Assembly (NCBI GenBank): GCA_001687465.1
Contig: LVLI01000321.1
Coordinates: forward strand, 1-64,000
Reading direction: 5' to 3'
DNA length: 64,000 bases
DNA from: Halocafeteria seosinensis
Taxonomy: Eukaryota > Sar > Bigyra > Bicosoecida
In this document: positions 21,505 through 32,405 of the stretch, piece after piece
How positions within the stretch are numbered: position 1 is the first letter of the stretch
How the letters are laid out: each line of letters starts with the position of its first letter
Translations under genes and position numbers: made by a program
The notes under the pieces: model-generated
What the model saw: the letters and a program-made list of their open reading frames with translations, nothing else
Database searches by the model: none
What the model was told of the DNA's origin: nothing

Positions 21505-24417
21505 ATGACCATTCTGGCCCACATTTTGTCCCTCTACAACATGGTTATAGAGGTGGTTCAGTCTTATTTCACAACATATATAGTCCCTATGCTAGATGCT
21601 CTATCAGGCCTCGGACTGTCGATGCCATTTGCGTGGAAGCAGTATGTTTTTCAGTGGATGTATTACAGCCATACCCAGCTAGAGCTCATCACGGGAGAAG
21701 ACGAAGTGGCCCAAGGAGCCGGATTCAGGGACACACATAACTTTTTGTCGGCTTTCCCCTTTATGTATAATGCACCTTTGGAATGCTTCCAGAATGGGAC
21801 GATCTCAATGCAGGATGACGGGACAGGACGTGCGTACGAGTTGTTGGAATCGCCGGAAGCTGAGAAATGCTTATGGAGCTGGGTTACTGGGACCCCACTA
21901 GAGAACGACAGTCTACGTTTGTTCCTTACTGTATGGCTCACCATTGGAGTGTGTGAAGTACTATGGACTGTAACGAAGCGGTTGCTCGTACAAGTTAAGG
22001 CTCGAGGCAACATTGACGATGAAGACGACTACGGTTTGGAATGGATGCCTCTATTGGTTCCGTCGGTTGTCATTCCTCTAGTGGGCACTTTCTTATATTG
22101 GTCTACAGCGAATGCGGCATCGGCTGTCGCTAGTGCTGAACTCTTTTCAAATTTTTTTCACTGGTTACTTCAGCTCACCCAGTCGATGCAAGGGGTACTC
22201 AAGTTGCTATCTGCAGTCATTGGTAGCGCTGTGGCTGTCGGAATCGCATCGTCTATATACCGGGTCCTCCTACTTCTAGTACCGGTTGCCCTGGACATGT
22301 GGACTTTAAGCCTCATTGCTTCTGGCTTGTGGAGTGTAATCCGTGTCCTGTATGGAGGAATGCTATGGTTGCTCCAAACAAGAACGAAACTGTCGGAATC
22401 TTCGCTGGATAACTTAACTATTCTTGCGGGAGCGGTGACGTTTTATGTGTTACTGTATCTCCTTTTTTGGAAGAAGCACGCTGCTCGACTCTGGAGGATG
22501 TCGAAATCGACGGTGGATATGATGATAGTCGAGCAGACTAGCTTGTTCTGTGTCTTGTTTCCCGTCGCATTGGCGTTGGGACTCGGTCAGGTGGGAATTG
22601 AATACTGTCATTGGTTTCAGTTCAGTATCCACGCTTTGTTATTGTTATACTGTTCACCCTGGAGCAAGTCGATAGAGAAGGTGAAGCTCCGTACAGTGTT
22701 CCTTGGGATCCCATTCCGAGCCTTTTGCATGAGCAGGCTCGCTCTTCTTTTGTTAGCAGTTTACAAGCCAGAGATTGGGTGGAACCTTGTGCAGACAATT
22801 CTCTCGTACCTACGGAATGGGCTTGACAATGTGTCTCTTGGACTGCTGGGGTCGATTACCCCAGCTCTGGGGAACGTATTGACCGAACTCCCTTCTCCGG
22901 TTGTCTGTTTTGGAGCATGCGTGTTCATGGTCTCCTCGTTTATTATATACCTTCAGTTACCCCTTCAATCTTTTTCAAGGGTTATGCTATTTGGCGGAGC
23001 ACATAGTGTATCCTCGGCTCTGTTTGAATGGTCGTTCGTCGTACTAATGAAGGTTTTTGTTCCCTCAATTGAGCTGGCCAGTCTCGGGGTGGTGGGCATG
23101 TCTATTCTCGTTGGAATATTCAGTTTGTTCCTGAACCCTGAAATCAAAGCCGCAGCCCCGTGGATGTTTCCAGTCCATGTGGACACCCTTTGTGGTATCC
23201 GAAATCGCTTTCGCGAAACCAGACTGTTGGAAAATATGTCAAAGACACTCTGGGATTCATTGCTTATGCAGATGTACCTGTTACTGGTTGTTAATCTGTC
23301 AAAAGTGAGAGAGTGTGACAAGATGCATTCCACGAATTGTATCCAGCAGTGTCTGCTTTCCTTTCAATTAAGCTACACTTTTCCTCTGCTATGGCTAACT
23401 GTTCCCCTCGGGATTTGCACTCTCTTGCACCACGCGGAGGATGAGTCTCCGAGGACCACTAATCAGGCTAATGAACGTTCGAACAAATCCCCCAAGATGA
23501 TTCAATACTATGCTAATGAATCCGGCACGGAAGATCAATCAAATGGTCGATATGGGTCACGACGAAGGAAGTCTATTTCTCGCCAGAGGAAGTTCGCCAC
23601 AGAAGCGTATCAAAGTGGAGCCAGGTCCTCTGGGGACTACACTACCTTTAGAAGTGACTCGATTCCACGGCCTTCAGCCCCCGATCCTGATTATTTATCC
23701 ATGCTAGGAACCAGTGTCCACGAACGTGAAGGTGTCGAGTCTTCGGGCGTTTCGTCTGACAGATACACTACAGAGTTCCGTGCATACTCTCACGAAGGAC
23801 GAGCGACTAGTGGTGTTCCACAGGCTTCGCATGCCTCCGATTTCGATTTCATGCACTCTAATGGAGGACAGAGACGACCGTTATTTGGCAGTAGTTCCGG
23901 ATTTGCTATGCCTGATACGCCTCCCCGACGAGATGGAATAGATATTTCTCAGGCATTTGGCGCTACAACGATTTCTAGTCCTGGCAGAAGCCAGGCTCCT
24001 GGTAATTTTGCCGACACGTCACATTCACACGTAGGAGTTGGAGGACCGAATCTCTCTACTTATAGCGATGCCGCACAGTCGCACATAGGAGTTGAACGGT
24101 CGAATCTCCCTACTTGTAGCGATGCCGTATCTACTCCACCTCGTAGCTCTACTATGGGACATCAGCCAGCGGGTGCTGTTGGCTCACAGGAATCCACAAG
24201 TAGCAGTGCTGGCCAGGCTAACAACGCGAAGTCTCCACAGGATCTACTGTGGGAGCAATTCGGTGATGAAGATGAAGAGATTCTCTTGTCGCAGTCAGAG
24301 CTGGTTGAAGAACTAGAGCGGAGAGGCTACCGAGGCGGTGGTGGAGTGAAACGCCCTCTGGCGGAAGACGAGAACGTCCCTGAGTCCAATGGTGACAAGA
24401 GGCAGCGTTGGGCCTGA
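21505..24417 (+). CDS. Orphan polytopic membrane protein with disordered C-terminus
   Basis: A 970-residue ORF. The frame is open upstream to 21403 but the first in-frame ATG is at 21505 (MTILAHILSLYN). Residues 1 to about 640 contain many hydrophobic helices (for example VPSVVIPLVGTFLYW, LLSAVIGSAVAVGIASSI, AGAVTFYVLLYLLFW), at least ten by eye. The last third is polar, serine-rich and disordered. It holds near-repeats of HVGVGGPNLSTYSDA and HIGVERSNLPTCSDA, and ends with an acidic motif (WEQFGDEDEEILLSQSELVEELERRGY) and a basic stretch. I recognise no family. Ring-type E3 ligases of the ER and nuclear-pore membrane proteins have a similar layout, but no RING or other diagnostic motif is seen. 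Function unknown. Confidence 0.75.
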   Translation: MTILAHILSLYNMVIEVVQSYFTTYIVPMLDALSGLGLSMPFAWKQYVFQWMYYSHTQLELITGEDEVAQGAGFRDTHNFLSAFPFMYNAPLECFQNGTISMQDDGTGRAYELLESPEAEKCLWSWVTGTPLENDSLRLFLTVWLTIGVCEVLWTVTKRLLVQVKARGNIDDEDDYGLEWMPLLVPSVVIPLVGTFLYWSTANAASAVASAELFSNFFHWLLQLTQSMQGVLKLLSAVIGSAVAVGIASSIYRVLLLLVPVALDMWTLSLIASGLWSVIRVLYGGMLWLLQTRTKLSESSLDNLTILAGAVTFYVLLYLLFWKKHAARLWRMSKSTVDMMIVEQTSLFCVLFPVALALGLGQVGIEYCHWFQFSIHALLLLYCSPWSKSIEKVKLRTVFLGIPFRAFCMSRLALLLLAVYKPEIGWNLVQTILSYLRNGLDNVSLGLLGSITPALGNVLTELPSPVVCFGACVFMVSSFIIYLQLPLQSFSRVMLFGGAHSVSSALFEWSFVVLMKVFVPSIELASLGVVGMSILVGIFSLFLNPEIKAAAPWMFPVHVDTLCGIRNRFRETRLLENMSKTLWDSLLMQMYLLLVVNLSKVRECDKMHSTNCIQQCLLSFQLSYTFPLLWLTVPLGICTLLHHAEDESPRTTNQANERSNKSPKMIQYYANESGTEDQSNGRYGSRRRKSISRQRKFATEAYQSGARSSGDYTTFRSDSIPRPSAPDPDYLSMLGTSVHEREGVESSGVSSDRYTTEFRAYSHEGRATSGVPQASHASDFDFMHSNGGQRRPLFGSSSGFAMPDTPPRRDGIDISQAFGATTISSPGRSQAPGNFADTSHSHVGVGGPNLSTYSDAAQSHIGVERSNLPTCSDAVSTPPRSSTMGHQPAGAVGSQESTSSSAGQANNAKSPQDLLWEQFGDEDEEILLSQSELVEELERRGYRGGGGVKRPLAEDENVPESNGDKRQRWA

Positions 24418-24686
24418 AAAGCCACAAATTAATGAACAAATTGCGTTCTTTGGGAAATGACAATACCACTAGTATAAGCACGCTTTTTTACCACCGGACT
24501 CTTCAATGCAATCCTTGCTAAACGTTTTATAAAGAAAGACACCAGGGCAATTTCACACCAAACATGAAATTGAAGAGGTTCCCGGGAGAAAGCAACGATA
24601 CACACTACTACTGAATAGCGCTAGCTAACGAGCATCTATTGAATGAACCCAGTCTATGGGTCCGCAGCAGCTACGAAACTCGCATG

Positions 24687-25877
24687 CTACCGACGAAAGC
24701 CCTCTGTAAGGGTTTCTAAATCTAATCCCATAGCTGAAGGCAGAACGCATTGACTGGCATCCTTGCCACTGATTTTCCCGTTCACAAGATACTCTTTGTT
24801 AATCAGCGACTGATTCCACAGGATAATGTCGTCGAGAAGCGGAGTAGCAATTCCCATCATCACCGCTATGTCTTTGAATACACACAAACCGTATGGCAAA
24901 TCAGTTTCAAAAAACTTGTGCTTGAGTATTGGAAGCAGTTTTCCATTGCTTAATTGCTCATACGGGATCTTGTGAAAGGCGTAGGCAGCGTTCGTTTTCA
25001 CAGTTGAGGCAAGGGTACGAGGATCTTTCACTTGGTCTCCGTAGTTTTCCAGGATGCAGTGTTGGAGTTGGAAGTTTCCCTGCAAATAGGAGTTTTGGGG
25101 GTAATGTGTCTTCAGCTTGTCTACGATTCGAACGATTTCAGAATCAAGAATTTCCATATAGTTTGCGGAGTCATCGCTCAATTCTGCGTAAATTAGATGA
25201 GGAACTTCATCTGGGTTAAAAGGAGTGTGGCCGTCCCAATGCTTGAATAAACCGTAGAGTATTGGGGGATGAATGACGGGGTTATTGGGCCAGAAAGTGG
25301 AAGCGATGAAATCAGTTGGGCGAATGTCTTTTATACGCAATATGTCACCTACTTGGGGCCGCACTCCACAGTCATCGGCCTGTGTTTCCAAGGCGACTCT
25401 CACAAATCGCTTGGCCCCGTACACAACTCCAACACGACCATATTCAATCGTTCCACAACACCAAGGTATCAGCTGTGTGGCAAATAGTACGTATTTCCCA
25501 GAGCCCAACGCATTACCCGCAACCCAATGAAATCCACCGTATCCACAGATACTTCCAATTAGCACTCGACGTTGACGGTCCAAATGCGGGGAAATTGTCT
25601 TGCTTAACACCTCGAAGTTGTGGTGGATCGGAAGTCCCGCCAAAAAGATCATGTCTGCTTGAGGAACGCATTCTGAAGGAGACGAAGTGATAATATCAAT
25701 GGTTGCTTCCATGCGTGTCACTCCGTCAAGATATCCGGCGTCTTCATTGTTGAAGGAAACCTCGTGGTTCCATTCTCTTGGTCTCCTTGTCAGAATGGCC
25801 ACCTGGTGCCCTGCTCGCTTGGCTAAACAAGCAAATATTATCGTAGAGTTTCCGCCGCCAACAACAGTGATGAACAT
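24687..25877 (-). CDS. NAD/NADP octopine/nopaline dehydrogenase-family protein
   Basis: A single exon of 396 residues. The N-terminal Rossmann motif is clear (TVVGGGNSTIIFACLAKRAG). Next come the PQADMIFLAGLPIHH and GSICGYGGFHW segments of the domain, then the opine-dehydrogenase C-terminal domain with the expected catalytic-type histidine region (NPVIHPPILYGLF, where PVIHP is the family motif). Known members join an amino acid to a 2-oxo acid with NAD(P)H, giving opines and keeping redox balance under low oxygen. Related enzymes are scattered in bacteria, marine invertebrates and algae. Substrate is not predictable. The gene is convergent with the orphan membrane protein (269 bp apart) and lacks introns, unlike most neighbours, so transfer is possible. 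Confidence 0.88.
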   Translation of the reverse strand: MFITVVGGGNSTIIFACLAKRAGHQVAILTRRPREWNHEVSFNNEDAGYLDGVTRMEATIDIITSSPSECVPQADMIFLAGLPIHHNFEVLSKTISPHLDRQRRVLIGSICGYGGFHWVAGNALGSGKYVLFATQLIPWCCGTIEYGRVGVVYGAKRFVRVALETQADDCGVRPQVGDILRIKDIRPTDFIASTFWPNNPVIHPPILYGLFKHWDGHTPFNPDEVPHLIYAELSDDSANYMEILDSEIVRIVDKLKTHYPQNSYLQGNFQLQHCILENYGDQVKDPRTLASTVKTNAAYAFHKIPYEQLSNGKLLPILKHKFFETDLPYGLCVFKDIAVMMGIATPLLDDIILWNQSLINKEYLVNGKISGKDASQCVLPSAMGLDLETLTEGFRR

Positions 25878-26149
25878 TGCTCCAAATAGGGGGTAGACGG
25901 TTAGGTGTGGTCCAGGTGGTAGACCTTGGTACCTCTCTCCGTAGCAATGCTGTTAAATTGTTTTGTTCTCACCTGTTCCAACAAGAAATTATTGAGATGG
26001 TCAATACCAATCAATCTGGACCGTCATTTACCTTGAAACGCTTTGTGTACAGTAAAGCTACCCACCCAAACCGTGCGGAGAGTAAGCGCACGCCGAGCAA
26101 TTGTTCCTAATGGGTTTCAACCGTTGAAGTCCAAATTAAATATGTATAA

Positions 26150-26197
26150 CCCCATACCCTGATACCCTAAACCTAAACCTTACAACCCATACCCTGC
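26150..26197 (-). repeat. Degenerate interstitial telomere-like repeats
   Basis: The + strand reads ccccataccctgataccctaa followed by acctaaacct and acccataccct. These are imperfect units of CCCTAA/CCCTAAA, the complement of TTAGGG/TTTAGGG telomere repeats. The tract is short and decayed. It could mark an old chromosome end fusion, a repaired break, or a promoter telo-box. Confidence 0.55.
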
Positions 26198-26206
26198 ATA
26201 CTCTAT

Positions 26207-26226
26207 ACGGCGCCTACAGGCGCCGT
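26207..26226. repeat. Perfect 20-bp inverted repeat
   Basis: acggcgcct-ac-aggcgccgt is a perfect 9-bp stem with a 2-base spacer, next to the telomere-like tract. Confidence 0.8.
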
Positions 26227-26524
26227 GCATGCGACCCGAGGGCCTAGGGTCTCTCATGCTCTAACCGCTCTTTTTGTCCTCTTTGAGCTCCGCTATTTTT
26301 TGGCCCTGGTTTCCCCCGTTGGACTTCCCTTTGGAGCCACCCCTCCCACAGTGGCCACCCACTGAGAACAACCCGACTGATATTGACGAATCATTGACGA
26401 TGTACAGATGTCGAGGCTTGTCATATTATGAAAAGGGATTTTGTCACATTTTTGCGCATGCTCAGGGAGTCCGAAGACGTGATTTTCTAGGACTCTGTAC
26501 AGTGACGTGGACCAGGGTTGCTCT

Positions 26525-26575
26525 CACACACACACATACATGTATTGTATGTGACAGATAGCCGGAGTTGTTGCC
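26525..26575 (+). repeat. Dispersed repeat with CA tract, copy B
   Basis: A CA tract is followed by atgtgacagatagccgg and then gagttgttgcc. It shares its core with copies A (2229-2267) and C (32302-32347) but lacks the cacc before ccgg. It lies just upstream of the ABC transporter gene. Confidence 0.6.
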
Positions 26576-26901
26576 CTACCCTTTGCCTTTGAGTCTACAA
26601 CGTGTGTATTAGTATTGCTCCTAGCGGGAGACGTGCATCCTACAGACTCCGGTACGCCGTGTGAGGAGTGAACCCTACCCGGTCTACAAACCCTGTGTGT
26701 TGGAGCGTGTGCATGTATGTGTGTGATGGAGTCTGCTTTTACCGTATTGACCTCGATAGACCGGGAGGTGCAAACGTTTCCCAACTTTTCACGTTGTGAA
26801 GCATCAACGTTGTAAGACAGCTCGCCCATAATCAGTTTCCAGAAGTTCCTCATCTCCTTAGTGCCCCGACGAACTTACGTCCAGAAGCAGCGAGGGGCAC
26901 C

Positions 26902-29900
26902 GTGACCAATTTTTGGGCCACTGACCAACATCGTCATTTGATCATCAGACAAATGAATGAAGGACCTCAGACAATATCTTCGGAAACGAATCATCCCAAG
27001 GGATTGCATTCACAACAGAAAACAGAGGGAACAACAAGCCCCAAAGCGGAGAAAACTGCTCCCAGTACCTGGGATACACCTACCGCAGCCGATGCTTGGA
27101 ATGCCCCACAGAATTTAGGCACCTCTTCTCCCGAAGGACACACGAGTTGTATCCCAGGACACAAGCGGCGAGTAACCTTCTCTCCTCACTCACTAGACGC
27201 CAACAATGAAGTCAAGACCACAGAGGAAACCCAGCCGGAAACCCAGGACCCTGAGGCCGGGATGGATAGCTTTCGATCTCTTGTGCAGCAGGCTACCATA
27301 CCCGACACCCCTGCACCATCCGTACGTACAGATGCCGTCTTGCTTTCTGTGTATCTTAGAACAGAACATTCATTGCTTCCGACAGATTGCTTTCGAGAAC
27401 CTCTCATGGAAGTTCAAAGTCCCCCGCAAGCGTCAGACCCACACCGAGGAAGGTGGAGCAGCTAAGACTTGCTTTCACAGATTATTGCCTTCCTCATGGT
27501 GCTCGAAGACATCGGAATCTTATGACTTCGTGCATGCCCTGAATGGTTGCTCCGGGACAGTCGGAGCGGGTTCGATGACACTTGTCGTGGCCCCACCGGG
27601 TAAGTTGCAGATTCCAGCTCCAGACTTCGAGTCTCGCAGCACCATATTGAAGACTTTGCAGGTCATGGGAAGTCTTCGTTTCTGAGGGCACTTTCTAAGT
27701 CTGATCCGAAGGCTGCTGTGGAAGGAAAAGTATGTTGTGGCACTGGTAGAATTAGTACGCTTGTGGCGGGTCTGNTTACGACGGATTGTTCTTCCGCAGG
27801 TGTCATATCTCTATGGGGAAAGTTCAGTCATGCCTAACAGGTTTCCCCAAGTTGGTGCTTACATGGACCAAGTAGATGTACATCTACCTTCTATGACAGT
27901 CGAAGAAACCATTCGATTCATATGCAACTGCTATGCTGTAGGTAGTTGGATGCAATGCTGCTTGGCAGACTCTCGTCACGTCTATACATCGCAGTCCCGG
28001 AGAAATTGGAAAATAACGAGCAAAGATGTCGTATCTAGCACAGTGAATGCTATTCTCGAGCTACTTGACCTAAGGAATTGTGCCGCAACGCGAGTGGGAA
28101 ACAGAACGGCACGGGGAATTTCGGGTGGGCAACGAAGGCGCCTCAGCATAGCCGAAATGCTGCTCTCCCCTTCTCAAGTGCTGGTGTTGGATGAGGTATG
28201 TCAGGAAATTGTCTGCTTTCGTTATTTCATGAGCTAGTACGTCTTTCTGAACCGTTACAGCCGACGACGGGATTGGATTCGGCGACAGCCTTCAATGTAA
28301 GGCAGCACGGAATAAATGTACCGCTCAACTACATCTAACTGTACGTAATAAACTCTCGTTAAGTTTGCAGGTGATTCACGATCTCCGTCGCTGGTGCAAA
28401 GCAACGAAGAGAACGGTTATCTGCAGCCTTCTTCAACCGGGTTTGGAAGTAAGCTGCGAGCTGCCAATTCGCACCCATTTGCAGCTTCCCGGTCATGACC
28501 CACCGTGTTACAGGTCGCTAAGCAATTTGATGCCATGATTGTATTGAGCTGTGGGAAAATCATTTATAACGACTCTTTGGAGAATGCTCCGATGTTCCTG
28601 AATTTTCTTGGAGTCAATAGTAAACAATACGGTACGCTCCACTTCACGCTGTCTTGGACGCTTCGTTCTCACAAGGCCAGAATTGGTGCAGATAGTCTTG
28701 CTCTGCTGACGACCCTGGCAGAACGTCCTGTCACACCTTTGAATGAGAGTAACGCTTGTTTCGGCACTAGCGAACTATATTCCTCCATGTTGGTCAAGAG
28801 ATGGCAAGAATTCTGTTCCAGTGGTGCTGGAGGTCGACTGCAGTCCTCGAAGTCATACACAACCGAAGGATCAAATAGTCTCTGGGCACATAGTTCTCGT
28901 TACGGGAGTACCGTATCCAAGATGATGCGTTTAATTTGGTATTGTTTACAGAGGCAAATGCTGCTTACTATAAGAAACACGCGAGTAAGAGAGGAATTGG
29001 TGTATTGGTTTACAAAGTGTATACGCACCTGTTTTTGCAGTTTGTAGTTTGTCGGTGTTTTCAGGCTTTGTTCTTTGGAGTACTTATGGGAGCGTTGTAT
29101 TGGGATTTGGAGAAAACTGATTTTCAGTTGAAATTTGGTGCTGTTTCGTTCGCAGTTATCTTCCTATCATTGTCGAACTTGGTTAGTATTCCATGAATCG
29201 CTAAGGCTGTTGACTGAGTAAGAATCCGCAGTCTGCGTATTGCAGGCAGACGTGCCACTAGCGGTATTTCAACAGCGCGTTGCACACAAGCAGCTCCGAG
29301 GACACATGTACTCGCCATTTGAGTATGGGATTGCAATTTTGTTTGCTCAGACTCCCATTGCCATGGGTCAAATATTGCTTTTAGGTACTCCAATTTACTG
29401 GATGACAGGGATGGTTGCGGAACCCGATAGATTTTTCTTCTTCCTGTTCATCCTATTGTTACTTAGTATGACCATAACGACCCTACTGCGAACAATCTCC
29501 TACGCCACTGGAGATTCCAAGGTTGGTCAGGCTCAAGGCGGGGCTCTTGTGACTCTACTATACTTGTTTGGGGGGTGCGTTGGTTTGCTACTCTGTGGCG
29601 GTTCTTCAGAGTCAAGCGTCACGTCTGTGTCATGCATGCAGATTCTTCATTACTAGACAGAACATACCAGTTGCTCTTCGCTGGATCTACTGGGTGTCGC
29701 CCATGAGGTAAGGTACCAAATTCTCGTTTTCCGCGCGGTTTATGCAGTATACTATCTTCGCCGTTTGGTGTTTTCCAGCTGGACTACCACTAGCCTCATG
29801 CAGAATGAACTAAATTCGTATAGTAGTCCCTTGGGCAACTCCTCCATCAGTTTGGGTCAATTAGGTTTGAAAACCTTTGAGATTCCCACACCGTCATGGT

Positions 29901-32183
29901 AAGCTCGCAGGGGAAACCACCGGTGCTCAAAAGGTGCTAAATAATGCTATCCACAAGCGTGTTTTCGCAGGTATAGGTGGAGTGCTATAGGTTTCCTCGG
30001 TGGCGGTCTAATGGCCTTTGGTGGGGCTATGATATTGGCTTTGAGGCAAAAGCGCATCAATGTCCATGTTGGAAGCAAAAGAATTCACCGCTATAATTGT
30101 TTAAGCAACTCCACCCCTCAACCGCGGCGGGCCTCCCAATTATCATTCGTTCGCCAAACCCTCGCCTTCAGAAATGTTTCTTACGCAGTTAAATCGAATA
30201 GCGGTAGAAGAAGAAAGCTAATCACAGATATATCAGGGATAGCACGACCTGGCACTCTTACAGCGTTGCTAGGAGCTTCGGGCAGTGGAAAGACGACACT
30301 CCTAGATGTATTGGTGGGTAGGAAGACAAGTGGGGAAGTCAGCGGAGAAGTGCTGTTTAACGGCAGGCCTAAACAGCTTAATTCCGGGCGGCTGACAGGT
30401 TACGTTGAACAGCAGGACCTGCATATGCCTTTTTCCACAGTGTGGGAGAGTCTTAGATTCGCCGCGGAGCTTCGTCTGCCTCGATCCACTGGCAAACTGG
30501 AAAGGGACACCGCTGTGGAAGAGGCATTAAGTGTTCTTGAGCTAGGAGCTCTTCGCAACGTGTTGGTAGGTGATCCCGAAGGGCACCACGGCTATGGAGT
30601 TCTTTCCCCTTCGGAGAGAAAGAAACTGAGTATCGGCTTAGAGTTAGTGGCTAACCCTCCAATCCTCGTTCTAGATGAGCCGACGACTTCATTGGATTTC
30701 CAAGGGGCAATCTCCGTTATACGAGTAATGCGAAACATTGTGGAGACAGGTCGAACCGTAATCTGCTCCGTCCACCAGCCATCACCTGAGCTGTTCTCTC
30801 TTTTCGACGAAGCAATAATTATGCAGTCTGGTGGGAGGCAAATATATTCAGGGCCTATAGGGACAGACGGTAACACCATAGTAGAATACTTCCATTCAAT
30901 CGGAATCAAGAGTACACCAAAGAGAGATTTAGCCAGCTGGATTCAGGAAATCACTGTGTGCAACGATCGTTCGTCGTCGTACAGCAGCAGGCGCCTCACA
31001 GAAAGTGTCCAAGCTCCGCAGACGATGATAAATCTCACACTTCAATACAAGCGTTCAGGCGCAAAGGAAAGCCTAAATAGGAGAATTAGCGAAGCACTAG
31101 TGGAAACGGACGAAGTGCTCATTGATGCAGAGAGCGAAACGAAAGAAAAGGAACTACGTTCCTTCTCTTCTCAGGTCGCTGTGCTTGTGAGACGTATCTG
31201 CGTAGAGTACTGGAGAAATAAGAGTTACACTTGGAACACTCTAGGAACTCTGGTGATTCCTGGAATCCTGTTTGGAGTGTTGTTCTACGATGCTAGGGTT
31301 AAAGTCCATGATAAGGCTTCGTTACTCTCTCTGGCTAGCCTGCTGCTTCTTGCGACAGGATATTGTGGAGTTATGAAGTATCAAGCCGTGGTTCCACTGT
31401 TGTGTGGGCATAAACCAATCTATTGTAGAGAAGTTTACAGTCGTATGTACACAGCGGAGGCGTATATCCTAGCTCTGTGTCTCGTTGATGTAGCGTGGAC
31501 GGCAGTAGTCTCCATCATCTTCTCATGCAGCTACTACTTTCTGGTACGCGAGTGATTTAGAGAAGCCTGAAAGACGAAGAAGCTCCAACGTGTTTTTCGT
31601 TCTTAATGGTGTTTGCATTGCAGGCAGGATTTGAGTCAGAGGGAGGCACATATTGCCATTATGTCTTCGTGGCTTTCCTATTCTACGTGGGCATGACATT
31701 TTTCGGAATGATTTTTGCTGCTGCGTTTTCCAGCACTGTTGCGGCTCTCAGTATTGGCAGTTTATTGTAAGACGACGGGTTTTGTGACGTAATGAAAGCG
31801 TGGTGTTACATGGTGTCATTTGCTGTGACTGCAGTATTCCACTGAAATTTTTGTTCAGTGGTGTTTATATAACTAAGAGTGCGTTCCCTGCAGGACTGTC
31901 CTGGCTGCATTGGATTAATCCCATGGCTTATGCCATTAAGGTGATGGCGGCTCTTCAACTCTACTGCATAGATTTGGCCAATTCAAACACTTGTCCCAAA
32001 ATCAGGTACATTTCCAAGGAGGGAATGCCTATTGTTGCTGACAGGTACGCCTATGCTAAAGCAGTGTATGGTTTTGACTACGATAGAAGATGGGAGTTTA
32101 CGTTGTATTTATTCATATTTGCCGTTGTATATCTTGCTATTGCTACTTTTTGCCTTAGACATGGATCTCACATCAAACGTTGA
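26902..32183 (+). CDS. Full-length ABCG/PDR-type ABC transporter
   Basis: I predict fourteen exons: 26902-27321, 27386-27599, 27662-27729, 27800-28195, 28261-28296, 28371-28448, 28514-28984, 29041-29181, 29246-29574, 29642-29707, 29779-29898, 29971-31543, 31624-31766 and 31835-32183. All phases agree and give 1467 residues, the usual PDR length. Order is NBD1-TMD1-NBD2-TMD2. NBD1 has Walker A PPGHGKSS (built across the 27600-27661 intron), signature ISGGQRRRLS and Walker B VLVLDEPTTGLD. NBD2 has Walker A GASGSGKTT, signature LSPSERKKLS, Walker B ILVLDEPTTSLD and the HQPS switch histidine. NBD2 has LSPSE in place of LSGGQ, a common PDR asymmetry. Such pumps export lipids and hydrophobic toxins at the plasma membrane. 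An N at 27775 lies in an intron. Confidence 0.9.
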
Positions 32184-32301
32184 ATCACTTCTAGAGTTAA
32201 CTGTGCGGGCTGACCTGGTTAGCCGGATTCAATGGGTGGCAGATTGCTCTATCTTAATCGATGTGACTGTTTAAACAGCGGTGTTACCACAAATAATGCT
32301 T

Positions 32302-32347
32302 ATACACACACACATACACACACATGTGACAGATAGCCCACCGGCCA
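32302..32347 (+). repeat. Dispersed repeat with CA tract, copy C
   Basis: A CA tract is followed by atgtgacagatagcccaccgg and cca, identical through the core to copy A on the opposite strand. With copy B it brackets the ABC transporter gene in direct orientation. Confidence 0.65.
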
Positions 32348-32353
32348 AAATTG

Positions 32354-32405
32354 ACCGCTCCTCGTTAAAAAATTACCTAACTGCATCCTCTTAACGAGGA
32401 GTGGT
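32354..32405. repeat. 15-bp inverted repeat with 22-base spacer
   Basis: accgctcctcgttaa (32354-32368) pairs with ttaacgaggagtggt (32391-32405), with one mismatch. It starts directly after repeat copy C and could be part of the same element or a 3'-end hairpin of the ABC gene. Confidence 0.7.

Larger units (their letters stand above)
25878..26901. other. Intergenic with telomere-like tract, palindrome and dispersed repeat
   Basis: No supported gene. It contains a degenerate telomere-like tract (26150-26197), a perfect palindrome (26207-26226) and copy B of the dispersed repeat (26525-26575). The right part is the promoter region of the ABC transporter. Confidence 0.55.
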
